IMG/VR virus record: IMGVR_UViG_3300044833_000147
Coordinates: 1-28,406 of that record
Length of the DNA stretch: 28,406 nt
Direction: 5' to 3' (one strand)
Origin: a virus
Part shown: positions 14,733 through 22,487 of the stretch, in pieces
Layout: every line of letters starts with the position of its first letter
Numbering within the stretch: position 1 is the first letter of the stretch
The notes under the pieces: generated by a model
Database searches by the model: none
What the model was told of the DNA's origin: nothing
Seen by the model: only the letters and a program-made list of their open reading frames with translations
Made by a program: the position numbers and the translations under genes

Positions 14733-16457
14733 TTAGGCCGTCACCGTGCCGGTGAACGGCACGGCGTAGATGGTCACGGCGATGTAGTTCGCGGGCAGCA
14801 CCGGTGAGCACTGGAACGACACGGCGATGGCGTCGCCGATCGAGCTGGCGGTGATGTTCTTGTAGGGGGGGTTGGTCGCGTCCCCGGCGAGCACGCCAGG
14901 ACCTTGCGGATCGGGAATCGCAAGTTGTCGCAGCTGCGACTCGGTGATGCTCACCGAACGCGCGAGCGTGATCTGGTTGTTCTTGCCACCGCGCAGCACA
15001 TCAAGCGCGTTACGCACGTTGTGCGCGACGAAATCAAGCGCGGCGCCAACCGACTGCTCGACCTTGTCGTAATTGGCATTCGTCAACCATGTCGAAATCG
15101 ACTTGACGACCTTGTAGCCGGTGCGGGTGTTCTCGATGCACAGCACGCCCCCGGTGATCAGCGGATCGGTGTCCGTCGGATTCAACAGGTCGCGCTCGAG
15201 GCCACGGAATGTCAGCGACTTGTTGGTCATCGGCGTGCCCGGACTGATGCCCGAGAACGCGCCGGCGACGGCAGCGGCCGACTGGTACGGCGCATAGAGT
15301 TGCAGGCCGGACAGCGCGCCCGTTGCGTCGAAGTCGTAGTAACCGATGTGCACGAGCGAGGTGCGGTCGCTGTTCAGGTTCTTGGCCTCGGCCAGCGCGA
15401 GCGCATCGGTGGTGCCAAGTGGCATGCCGACGATGGCGCGCCGCTCGGCACGGCCAATGGTCGACATGAACTGCACGTGTGCGTCGGTCATCGCGTGGAT
15501 GGCCGGATCCGAGCTAACCGGCGTCAGCCACTGGACCGCCTGACCCTGCAGCAGCGTGAGTGCATCCGACCATTGCTCGTTGGTCGTCACACCATCCGAA
15601 CCACCCGACAGGTAGGTGACCGGAATCGGCGCAGGCGCGGTGCCCGCCCCGGCGACGCGGGTCGCAGTAACCAGCGGCTGAGAACCGCCGCTTAACCAGT
15701 TGGCGACCGCCTGCAGGACTGCCGGCACGTTGAACGGCGCGGTCTTGATATCCTGCGCGGTAACGTTGTCGAGTCCGTTCAGGGTGGGCGCGTTGCCGGA
15801 TCCGCCATTGACCACCGCAGTGAAGCCCACGAACGAGTTGATGTTGTCGACCACCTGCTGCACGGTCGGAAACGCGTTCAGGTCGATGGTGGCGGCATTG
15901 GTCCCGGTGGGTGCCTGCAGCGTGATGGTCGAATTCGTGACCGACATCACTGCAGTGGCTGCGCTGCCCGTGTACTGCACCTCGAAAGGCGAGGAGTAGA
16001 GGTTGTCCTGCGAGTAGTTCGCAGTCCCCAGCGCGACCGTGGCCTTCAGGCCCTGCGCGGTGCCGACCCCGACCGAGAGGTTGATCTGCTTCGTGTAGAG
16101 GCCAAAGTCAGCCGACTGCACGTTGATCACCGGAGCGGCTGAGGCATCAAGCAGCGTGAGCGTCGACGGCAGCGCCGGATTCACACGCACGCCAACGACC
16201 GATGCCGGGCCACCCGTCTCGTTGCTCGGGTTGAACGCTTTCAGCACAGCGGTAAGCAGCTCGCCACCGATCAGCGCGGCCTTGGCCTGCGCCGGACTGC
16301 CGAACGTGAGGGCCGTGTTCGGCTCGCCACCGGTTGAACGCCCGATGAAGGCTGCGACATTGCCAACCGACAGATTCTGGTTGTTCATCGCGTCGTCGTT
16401 GATCGCCGACACGGTGGTCGGCGAGATGTACAGGCGACCGTTAAAGAAATAGGGCAT
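14733..16457 (-). CDS. Contractile tail sheath protein (574 aa)
   Basis: ATG 16457 has GAGG about 9 nt upstream. The protein starts MPYFFNGRLYISPTTVSAIN, followed by VGNVAAFIGRSTGGEPNTAL (residues about 32-51), typical of sheath N-termini that insert in a neighbouring subunit. The C-terminal third includes YKVVKSISTWLTNANYDKVE, RNALDVLRGGKN and ASSIGDAIAVSFQCSPVLPA, and ends YIAVTIYAVPFTG. This matches the conserved core domain of phage sheath proteins. The length of 574 residues is mid-range for this family. It defines the particle as a myovirus. The tube gene follows immediately. Confidence 0.92.
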   Translation of the reverse strand: MPYFFNGRLYISPTTVSAINDDAMNNQNLSVGNVAAFIGRSTGGEPNTALTFGSPAQAKAALIGGELLTAVLKAFNPSNETGGPASVVGVRVNPALPSTLTLLDASAAPVINVQSADFGLYTKQINLSVGVGTAQGLKATVALGTANYSQDNLYSSPFEVQYTGSAATAVMSVTNSTITLQAPTGTNAATIDLNAFPTVQQVVDNINSFVGFTAVVNGGSGNAPTLNGLDNVTAQDIKTAPFNVPAVLQAVANWLSGGSQPLVTATRVAGAGTAPAPIPVTYLSGGSDGVTTNEQWSDALTLLQGQAVQWLTPVSSDPAIHAMTDAHVQFMSTIGRAERRAIVGMPLGTTDALALAEAKNLNSDRTSLVHIGYYDFDATGALSGLQLYAPYQSAAAVAGAFSGISPGTPMTNKSLTFRGLERDLLNPTDTDPLITGGVLCIENTRTGYKVVKSISTWLTNANYDKVEQSVGAALDFVAHNVRNALDVLRGGKNNQITLARSVSITESQLRQLAIPDPQGPGVLAGDATNPPYKNITASSIGDAIAVSFQCSPVLPANYIAVTIYAVPFTGTVTA

Positions 16458-16468
16458 GACGGCGGTCC

Positions 16469-16705
16469 TCAGACGGGAGTGGTGACAAACGCGTCGTAGC
16501 GGGCCTGGAACGCCGACTCGACGTCCTTGAAGTGCCGTGCCTGCTTTTCCACAAACACGAAGCCATTCACTAGGCCAACGCGCTTGTCGCGCAACGACAG
16601 CTCGATCGCGAAGCGCTCGAGCGTCATTTCATGGGGCGCGGCAGTTGTCGCCGCAGCCGTCGGAGCCGATGCCTGTGGCGTGTCCGCTGATGTTTCGTTT
16701 GCCAT
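16469..16705 (-). CDS. Small protein upstream of the sheath (78 aa)
   Basis: I prefer ATG 16705 (MANETSADTPQASAPTAAAT) with GAGG about 9 nt upstream over the TTG at 16720. It follows the stop of the preceding gene by 11 nt and precedes the sheath start by a similar gap. The first 28 residues are Ala/Thr/Pro-rich and probably disordered. The rest is helical: MTLERFAIELSLRDKRVGLV and HFKDVESAFQARYDAF. No family is recognised. Position between terminator candidate and sheath suggests a tail assembly helper or minor tail protein. Confidence 0.7.
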   Translation of the reverse strand: MANETSADTPQASAPTAAATTAAPHEMTLERFAIELSLRDKRVGLVNGFVFVEKQARHFKDVESAFQARYDAFVTTPV

Positions 16706-16716
16706 GTCGAAGGTCC

Positions 16717-17589
16717 TCAAGGTGCGGGTGGAAGCGGTATCCCGCCGGGGGATGGCGGTGGCACCGCAGTGGCGGTGACGGTCACTTCAATGACGGGATC
16801 GACCTCGCCCAGCACGGCCGCCGGGGCGACGCACGTGAAGGTGCCCTCCGACGCGTAGAGCGGCGGCTGCTGGGTCATTTCGTTGACGTCGGTCTGGTGA
16901 AACTCAACCTGGTCGAGACCTGAGGCGTCGAACACCGCCAAGTTGCCGATCACGAGGCGCCGGATCACCTTGCGCAGCGCAATGCGTTCATCGGCGTTCT
17001 TGGACCAGCCGATGATTGACAGCTGCACCTGCGCGAGCCAGCCCTCGGCTTCCATGAAGCGGCCGGTAAGCGGATCGACCTCGTCCTTTGAAATCACCTC
17101 GCCGATCACGCGCACACCGCTGCCGTCCGACACCACCTGAACCGTCACCACCGGAAAGCGCGTGTCCTCCAGCGCAGGAGGCGCATTGAGCACGGCGATC
17201 ACGCCGTTCTGCGGGGTGAGCGAGCCGCGCGCGATCTCGATCTGCAGGCCGACGTCGAGGCGCTCGCGCACAAGCGTGAGTGCGTCGGTGGTCTGGTCGA
17301 AGTAGGTGGCGACGGGCGTGGCGACGGCGGTGCCGCCAGCCGTCCAGGCGGTGCCTTCGAAATAGAAAACGCCGTAGGTGTAGGGCGCGCCGTTGATGAG
17401 GCCGGTCGCGTCAACAAGGTAGTTGTCCTGGTTGCCCTGGTAGATCGCGACCGCAGTCGGGTCGTTCTCGTCGACGAACGACGTCTGCGTTGTGCGCAGC
17501 ACGCGCCACAGCAGTGCCGACGGCGGCGGCTCAAGGAAAATCCTGATCGCGTTTCCAATCGGCAGCGGCGAGAGCTTCGAAATCGTCAT
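16717..17589 (-). CDS. Tail terminator candidate with FN3-like N-terminal half (290 aa)
   Basis: ATG 17589 (MTISKLSPLPIGNAIRIFLE) is chosen because it is 13 nt from a decamer. The longer frame to 17619 would run over the decamer. No SD is seen. Residues about 10-90 have a fibronectin III-like pattern: ALLWRVLRT, TGLINGAPYTYGVFYF, AWTAGGTAVATP. Residues about 100-245 contain LVRERLDVGLQIEIARGSLT, VISKDEVDPLTGRFMEAEGW and LAQVQLSIIGWSKNADERIA. They look like the alpha/beta module of tail terminators, which cap the tube and sheath. It lies before the sheath, where terminators usually occur. The role is inference from position. The C-terminus is Pro-rich. Confidence 0.65.
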   Translation of the reverse strand: MTISKLSPLPIGNAIRIFLEPPPSALLWRVLRTTQTSFVDENDPTAVAIYQGNQDNYLVDATGLINGAPYTYGVFYFEGTAWTAGGTAVATPVATYFDQTTDALTLVRERLDVGLQIEIARGSLTPQNGVIAVLNAPPALEDTRFPVVTVQVVSDGSGVRVIGEVISKDEVDPLTGRFMEAEGWLAQVQLSIIGWSKNADERIALRKVIRRLVIGNLAVFDASGLDQVEFHQTDVNEMTQQPPLYASEGTFTCVAPAAVLGEVDPVIEVTVTATAVPPPSPGGIPLPPAP

Positions 17590-17602
17590 GCCATAAACTC
17601 TG

Positions 17603-17612
17603 GCGTCACGAC
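17603..17612 (-). promoter_or_regulatory. Late-promoter-type decamer, copy 3
   Basis: GTCGTGACGC (minus sense), 13 nt before ATG 17589, whose gene has no SD. It would start the sheath/tube/tape measure/hub/spike unit after the plus-strand neck gene. Confidence 0.55.
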
Positions 17613-17658
17613 CTCGCACTGCGGCGAAACGCTATGCTTGGGAAAAGGAGATTTTTCG

Positions 17659-18531
17659 ATGCCCGGCTACTACATCAGCCTTGATCTGCCGTCAGTGAAT
17701 GACGTCGAAAAGGTCGTCAACGAGGCGGTGTTACCGCTGCTCGCGCAGACCGTGCGCGCGATTGCGCAGGAAGCGCAGCAGAACTGGATCGAGGCGGTCA
17801 AGAACGCGAAGCTGTGGAGCGGCGAGAAAACCCCATACATCGAGTCGATCAAGGTGCGCTACCTGTCGGACTTTTCCGCCGAGGTGGTCAGCAATTACAA
17901 ATATGCGTACGAGATCGAGAACGGACGACCGCCGAAAGACCTGAAGCAGATGCTCAACACGAGCACCAAGGTCCGGCGCACCGAGAAAGGCAAACGGTTT
18001 CTGGTCATTCCATTGCGGTACAACACGCCCGGCAACACCGCGCTCGCGCCGGCGATGCCCTCGAGCGTCTATGCGCTCGCGAAGAAGATGAAGGTCAGTT
18101 CTGTGACCGGACAAGGCATGCGCCGGTCTGGTGAGATCACGCACCTGTCGCCCACCAAGGGCATGCGCGCGGCGGCGCACCAGACGCAGTTTCTGACTGA
18201 TCTCACGCGGCGTAACCCGTACACCGGCAAGGGCATGAACTACCTTGTGTCGCAGAGCAGCTACCAGTGGGGTGGCCGCCTCACGCGCGCGATGCTGCAG
18301 GCCGAAGCGCCCGACGTGCGCAAGCGCTATGCGGGCATGGTTCGCATGAAAGGATCGACCGGATCGGCGGGTTATCTAACCTTCCGCACGATGATGGAAG
18401 GCAGCTCGGGATGGGTCGTCGGCGCAAAACCGGGCCTTTATCTGGCTAAAGGCGTGGCCGAGCACCTGCAGCCGATCGCCAACCAGGCGATCGGGGAAGC
18501 GATGCGGCAGGAAGGTGCGTCTACCGGTTGA
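17659..18531 (+). CDS. Neck / tail completion protein, HK97 gp10-like, in reverse orientation (290 aa)
   Basis: I start at ATG 17659 because AAAAGGAG lies 8 nt upstream; the TTG at 17638 is not needed. The protein starts MPGYYISLDLPSVNDVEKVV. Residues about 20-110 contain LAQTVRAIAQEAQQNWIEAV, TPYIESIKVRYLSDFSAEVV and YKYAYEIENGRPPKDLKQML. This is the pattern of the HK97 gp10/head-tail joining family, in which a conserved 'YAxxxExGxxP' segment is typical. The extra C-terminal part (about 110-290) is larger than in the family. It is read against all neighbours and ends with an 11-bp convergent overlap with the next gene. Its role is expected at the head-tail junction. Confidence 0.75.
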   Translation: MPGYYISLDLPSVNDVEKVVNEAVLPLLAQTVRAIAQEAQQNWIEAVKNAKLWSGEKTPYIESIKVRYLSDFSAEVVSNYKYAYEIENGRPPKDLKQMLNTSTKVRRTEKGKRFLVIPLRYNTPGNTALAPAMPSSVYALAKKMKVSSVTGQGMRRSGEITHLSPTKGMRAAAHQTQFLTDLTRRNPYTGKGMNYLVSQSSYQWGGRLTRAMLQAEAPDVRKRYAGMVRMKGSTGSAGYLTFRTMMEGSSGWVVGAKPGLYLAKGVAEHLQPIANQAIGEAMRQEGASTG

Positions 18532-19171
18532 ACAGGTCGAAGTCGCGCATGATGACCTTGCGCGGCAGGCGCAGACCCTGCTGCATGTTCCGGTTCGACG
18601 GGAAGTTGCCGAAGCAGAAATAGTCGAGGAATTTCGTGCCTGAGATGGTGTACTGCGTGCCCACCGGAGGCTGCCCACCATTGGGCCACGTGAGCGAGCC
18701 GTCAGCGGCCACCACGGGGATGCCGCCCTCCACCACCGCCGACCCATCGGGCGTGAGCCAGAAAACCCGTGTGACGGCCTGTACGGCGAAAAACAACCGC
18801 TCCGTCGAAGCCGCCCCGCTCACCAGCGGCAGCGAAAAGTGATTCGTTGCATTAAGGGCCGTCATGCGGTCGTACTGGCCGATTTCATAGATCGGTGTGT
18901 TTTCGGGAATGGTCATGACGACATCGCCCTGCTCATAGACACCGAACTGCGCCCACTCACGCTGCGACGACTGGCCGGACAGACCGGCCACGCCCGTGAG
19001 CGGTGTCGCAAACTGCCGACCGCGACCGAAACACAGCGGACATGACGGCTTACCCATGCCCGAATGCCGGTCCACGCACGGGCACGCGTCTGATCGGAAC
19101 CACTTGTACTGCTGGCCGATGTTTCCAGCACCACCGAGGAAGCGATTGAACGCGTCGGGGCTGAACTGCAT
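18521..19171 (-). CDS. Head-tail connection region protein with a Cys cluster (216 aa)
   Basis: ATG 19171 overlaps the TAA of the upstream gene by one base, with GGGGTG as SD. The long frame to 19690 is a shadow of the upstream gene. The protein starts MQFSPDAFNRFLGGAGNIGQ. Residues about 28-52 contain four Cys in CPC (32, 34) and CPLCFGRGRQF (46, 49). The second half of this resembles CxxCxGxG zinc sites. The rest is beta-rich (YEQGDVVMTIPENTPIYEIG, VFWLTPDGSAVVEGGIPVVA). No family is named with confidence. Small proteins of this type lie in the neck region of myovirus genomes, so I infer a structural or assembly role. Confidence 0.7.
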   Translation of the reverse strand: MQFSPDAFNRFLGGAGNIGQQYKWFRSDACPCVDRHSGMGKPSCPLCFGRGRQFATPLTGVAGLSGQSSQREWAQFGVYEQGDVVMTIPENTPIYEIGQYDRMTALNATNHFSLPLVSGAASTERLFFAVQAVTRVFWLTPDGSAVVEGGIPVVAADGSLTWPNGGQPPVGTQYTISGTKFLDYFCFGNFPSNRNMQQGLRLPRKVIMRDFDLFNR

Positions 19172-19986
19172 TACATCACCCCGAGTTGCACGCCATGGAT
19201 TGACGTATAGAGGCCACCGTTCGAGCCCTTCGGGCCGAACAGCGTCTCGTTGATGCCGTCCTGCCACTTCTCGTAGTCGAAGCTGTTCGACTGCGACAGG
19301 CCGTCCGCCGAGATCGATGCCGAGCCCGGCAGGAACGCGGTGCGCATGATCTTCAGCATCGCCATGCGCTTGACGACGTCGACCAGGTCGTTCCAGTGCG
19401 GCGCGAAGCTGATGGCAACCGTGCCGTTCGCGTTGATCAGGCCGCAGAGGTACCGGACCTGGATCGCCTGCGGATAGGTCTGGCCTCCGCCCATTACCTG
19501 CAGCGCGTAGGCTCCCACCGGGGACACCGCTGCCGTGGTGGTCGGCACCAGACGCAGATCGCCGTACTTGCGGTCCAGACGCACCCAGTCGGGGGGGACA
19601 GTAAAGTTCTGCAGGAATGGCGACGGGAACGCAACAATGACAGAGTGGATCGCCTGCACCGGCTTGAACGGCAGGCGCATGAGGCCCCACTCCTCGCCGC
19701 GGAACATGCGCGGGTCATAGTCGAAGTTGGTACTGAGCGCATAGCGCGTGGATGCCGCCTCGAACGCGTCAATCTCCGACTGCGGCGCGTCGTCCGGGAT
19801 CACCTCAACCGCATTGAAGAACACCCGCAGGTCGCGCTCGGCTTCTGCCTCGGCGGCCATCAGTTTGTCCCATAGCATGTCGTCGGACAGTGCGCCCATG
19901 TTGATGTACTGGCCTGCGCCCAGCGCGAACAGCGCGCGCAGATCAGCGAGCGCTGCGGTCTGGTCGGGAAACAGCGCGGATATCAA
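19171..19986 (-). CDS. Head-tail connector / adaptor candidate (271 aa)
   Basis: The start is TTG 19986, whose second T and G lie inside the TGA of the upstream gene (TTGA), so re-initiation is likely. The protein begins MISALFPDQTAALADLRALF. Residues 40-75 are helical (LWDKLMAAEAEAERDLRVFF), then RMFRGEEWGLMRLPFKPVQA, and the C-terminal half has AISFAPHWNDLVDVVKRMAM. Helical adaptors of the gp6/gp15 type occupy this position downstream of the capsid gene and bind the portal ring. The match is by position and general character only, not by a diagnostic motif. Confidence 0.65.
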   Translation of the reverse strand: MISALFPDQTAALADLRALFALGAGQYINMGALSDDMLWDKLMAAEAEAERDLRVFFNAVEVIPDDAPQSEIDAFEAASTRYALSTNFDYDPRMFRGEEWGLMRLPFKPVQAIHSVIVAFPSPFLQNFTVPPDWVRLDRKYGDLRLVPTTTAAVSPVGAYALQVMGGGQTYPQAIQVRYLCGLINANGTVAISFAPHWNDLVDVVKRMAMLKIMRTAFLPGSASISADGLSQSNSFDYEKWQDGINETLFGPKGSNGGLYTSIHGVQLGVM

Positions 19987-20252
19987 TTGCTCGCGCCACC
20001 CGGCGTCGATGGTGCCGATGGTGTCGGCGCAGCCGGTGGTGCCGCCGCATCAGACGGAGCGGCGGAGACAGCGGGAGTCGGTGCCTCCGCTTCGGCCTTG
20101 GGAGGGAGCATGCGGATATAGCCCTCGATCTTCAGGAACTCGGCGGCGACCGATTCCTCGACCTCCTCCGAGAGCACGCCGAGCTTGTGCTCAAAGAACT
20201 TCACGCCGTTAATCACGCTGGCCGCGTTCGGCAGCTTGCAGAGGATCTTCAT
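19983..20252 (-). CDS. Small protein after the major capsid gene (89 aa)
   Basis: ATG 20252 (MKILCKLPNAASVINGVKFF) is chosen for its SD (AGGGGTGG) and its position 10 nt after the capsid stop. The upstream extension to 20288 lies in the capsid gene. The N-terminal 50 residues look folded (FEHKLGVLSEEVEESVAAEF). The last 35 are Ala/Pro/Ser-rich and probably disordered. No family is recognised. A minor head or decoration role is possible from the location. Confidence 0.7.
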   Translation of the reverse strand: MKILCKLPNAASVINGVKFFEHKLGVLSEEVEESVAAEFLKIEGYIRMLPPKAEAEAPTPAVSAAPSDAAAPPAAPTPSAPSTPGGASN

Positions 20253-20262
20253 CTGCCACCCC

Positions 20263-21720
20263 TTAGATGAACGGCTTCCACACGGCACCTGAGGGCACGA
20301 CGTTCTTGATCACGACGTGCTGGTTGCGCTTGGAGATCCGCAGGTAACCGCAGATCATCTGCAGCCACGGGATGATCGGGCTGTTAACGGCTGCCATCGG
20401 GATCTTCATCATGGGTAAATATTGCCTCCAGGCAATCGCGTGGTCCGACGCCGACATGTTCAGCACGAACGAGCAGGTCGAACCCGGCACATCCGCGTTC
20501 TCGTCGACGTAGGTGGTCGTGGCCGCCCCGCTGGCCGGGATGCGCGCCATTTCGCGAATGTCCGTGAGCGCATTGGTGCCGTTGCGCCGACCGCGGTAGA
20601 TCACATAGCCGGTTTCCAACCGCGAAGCCGAGGCGGTGATCAGCAGGCTCAACGAACCGCCCACGACGACTGCGGCCTGCGCCGACAGGACAATCTGCGA
20701 CTCGCCGTTCTGCGTGATGCCGGTCACGCCGTAGAAGTAGTTACCGTCTTGGCCGGTCACCCAGTGCGAGTTGACGTCCACCGCGACAGGGGTCGCAGCG
20801 ATACTCGCCGGCTTGAATCCGGCATTCGCCACAGCGACTTGCAGGTGCATGGGACTGCGCAATTCGAAAGGCTTTTTAAGCTTTTCGTCACGGATGAACA
20901 CGTCATTCCGGGTCTTGATTTCCCCGTACGACGTCTGCACTCCCGTCACTGCCGTGCCGCGCACGGTCGCGTTGGCCTGGCCGTTCAGGATGATCCGGAA
21001 AGCCGGATCGAGGTCCATGTTCAGATCGGTCTGCACCGACGGCGGCAGATAGATATCGGTCGCGCGGCCGAAGTTGCCGTAGCCGAAAATCACCTCGGCA
21101 GCCTTCGCGATCGGGTCGATATGATTCAGCGGACCGCCCGCCAGGTCGATCACGTGATCAGTCGAACCGAGGCTCTCGATCTGCTTACGGATGCCCGGAA
21201 ACGCGAGCGGCGTCACCGTGTCGTCGCCCTCGAACAGCGTCACCTCGATATCCGTGAGCAGCTGCTTCGTGCCGTTGGTGGTTTCGATGGCGACCGCGTC
21301 GACCTGATTGTTCTGGCGCTCGAGCACGATCGGGATCTTGCGGTAGGTCGACAGATATTTAACCTTGCCGACCATACGTGTGTACTGGCCGTTGGTCTCC
21401 ATCGCCGCGCCGTCTTGCGCGTTGAACGTGCCGCCGAAGAAGCCGCCGATGTTCGACTGCTCCGTCCATTCATCGAGCACAGCCGTGGCGGCTGGCTTGG
21501 GCAGCTGATTGAACAGCGCAAAGTGGACGTTCTCCTGCACGGTGGCCTGCAGGTTCAGGTCGAGCGACTGGATGCGAATCGCAGAACCGCCCTGCATCCC
21601 GGCGACATCCGACTCGTAGCCCGCCGTGAGGGACTTCTGCAGTTCCTCGAATTCGTTCGCACCCATCGACATCGCACCTGCGGTGCTCATGCCGGAAGTA
21701 TTGTATTGGGGGAATTCCAT
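20263..21720 (-). CDS. Major capsid protein (485 aa)
   Basis: ATG 21720 has GGAGG about 11 nt upstream. The protein starts MEFPQYNTSGMSTAGAMSMG. It follows the scaffold gene, as in most HK97-fold phages. Residues 29-54 share a motif with the protease tail (KSLxAGY, D, GGSAxRxQSLD). The core has WTEQSNIGGFFGGTFNAQDG, VKYLSTYRKIPIVLERQNNQ and YGNFGRATDIYLPPSVQTDL, typical of large myovirus capsid proteins. Residues about 318-415 look like an inserted FN3-like domain (YVIYRGRR, TTTYVDENADVPGSTCSFVL). The rest returns to the capsid fold (YLPMMKIPMAAVNSPIIPWL). N-terminal removal by the protease is likely. Confidence 0.88.
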   Translation of the reverse strand: MEFPQYNTSGMSTAGAMSMGANEFEELQKSLTAGYESDVAGMQGGSAIRIQSLDLNLQATVQENVHFALFNQLPKPAATAVLDEWTEQSNIGGFFGGTFNAQDGAAMETNGQYTRMVGKVKYLSTYRKIPIVLERQNNQVDAVAIETTNGTKQLLTDIEVTLFEGDDTVTPLAFPGIRKQIESLGSTDHVIDLAGGPLNHIDPIAKAAEVIFGYGNFGRATDIYLPPSVQTDLNMDLDPAFRIILNGQANATVRGTAVTGVQTSYGEIKTRNDVFIRDEKLKKPFELRSPMHLQVAVANAGFKPASIAATPVAVDVNSHWVTGQDGNYFYGVTGITQNGESQIVLSAQAAVVVGGSLSLLITASASRLETGYVIYRGRRNGTNALTDIREMARIPASGAATTTYVDENADVPGSTCSFVLNMSASDHAIAWRQYLPMMKIPMAAVNSPIIPWLQMICGYLRISKRNQHVVIKNVVPSGAVWKPFI

Positions 21721-21767
21721 GATGCTTATAACCTCCGAAAGATACCGTCGATGCGATCAATCCCCGA

Positions 21768-22487
21768 TCAAGCGGCGAAAATGCGTTCAAGAACCTCTTT
21801 CTGCGGAACCGCGCCAGCGTTCAGCGCGGCCTCCACCCTCGTGGCTTCTTCGCCAGTGATGCGCCGCGCCGAGAGTGCTGACATTGCCTTGGCGAGGATT
21901 TCCGGCCGCGTCGGTGCCGATTCCTGCCGCGGGGTTGCGTTGGGCTTGTCCAGCACCGTGACCGTGCTCACGCGCCCTCGACCCTGCGTGCCCAGCGCCT
22001 TAAGCGACTTCTGCAGTGTCCCGTTCTCCGCCTTCAGCGACTCAATGTCCTTCTGCGACTCGGCCACCGCTGTGGTGAGCGACTTCACGAGGTCGAGCGT
22101 GGAGCCGAAGGACTTCATGTACATTTCGTTGTCCTGCGCGCGCGCGGTCTTGGTGGCCTTGATCTGCGCGCTCAGTGCCTCGACCATCTGCGATCCGTCG
22201 AAGGCTTCCATTTCTGTGCCGTCCTCAAGCGTCAGGCGGAACGACTTGCCAAGCTGCGCCTCGTCGAGATCGTCCTCATCGCCATCGCCGCCGCCCTTGC
22301 CCTTGCCACCCTCGCCACCGGTTTCGTCGTCTTCGTCGTCATCACCCGGGCCGTTGACGCCGCCGGTCGCCTCGCCATCCTTGGCGGCAGCGGCGATCTT
22401 CTTGGTGTCGGTGGTGTCGGCGGCCGACAGCGACTTAGCAAGCACCGATGCCTCGGCGATAGCGCGCGTCAGTTCTTCGAAATTCAT
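21768..22487 (-). CDS. Capsid scaffolding protein (239 aa)
   Basis: ATG 22487 overlaps the protease stop (ATGA). The protein is highly charged: residues about 48-75 are a Gly/Asp/Glu/Lys low-complexity tract (GDDDEDDETGGEGGKGKGGG), and about 110-180 forms a probable coiled coil (TAVAESQKDIESLKAENGTL). The C-terminus has ILAKAMSALSARRITGEEAT and ends in VLERIFAA. Its place between protease and capsid genes, acidic nature and coiled coil fit internal scaffolds that are degraded during maturation. It likely interacts with the capsid through its C-terminus, as in related phages. Confidence 0.82.
   Translation of the reverse strand: MNFEELTRAIAEASVLAKSLSAADTTDTKKIAAAAKDGEATGGVNGPGDDDEDDETGGEGGKGKGGGDGDEDDLDEAQLGKSFRLTLEDGTEMEAFDGSQMVEALSAQIKATKTARAQDNEMYMKSFGSTLDLVKSLTTAVAESQKDIESLKAENGTLQKSLKALGTQGRGRVSTVTVLDKPNATPRQESAPTRPEILAKAMSALSARRITGEEATRVEAALNAGAVPQKEVLERIFAA

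Noticed and set aside
17633-17638. Sigma70 promoter for the plus-strand neck gene (TATGCT)
   Set aside because: No matching -35 at 16-18 nt spacing; too weak to annotate as a promoter.
19172-19690. N-terminal extension of the Cys-cluster gene to 19690
   Set aside because: The extension lies within the connector gene in another frame, has shadow-like composition, and ATG 19171 has a good SD and stop overlap.
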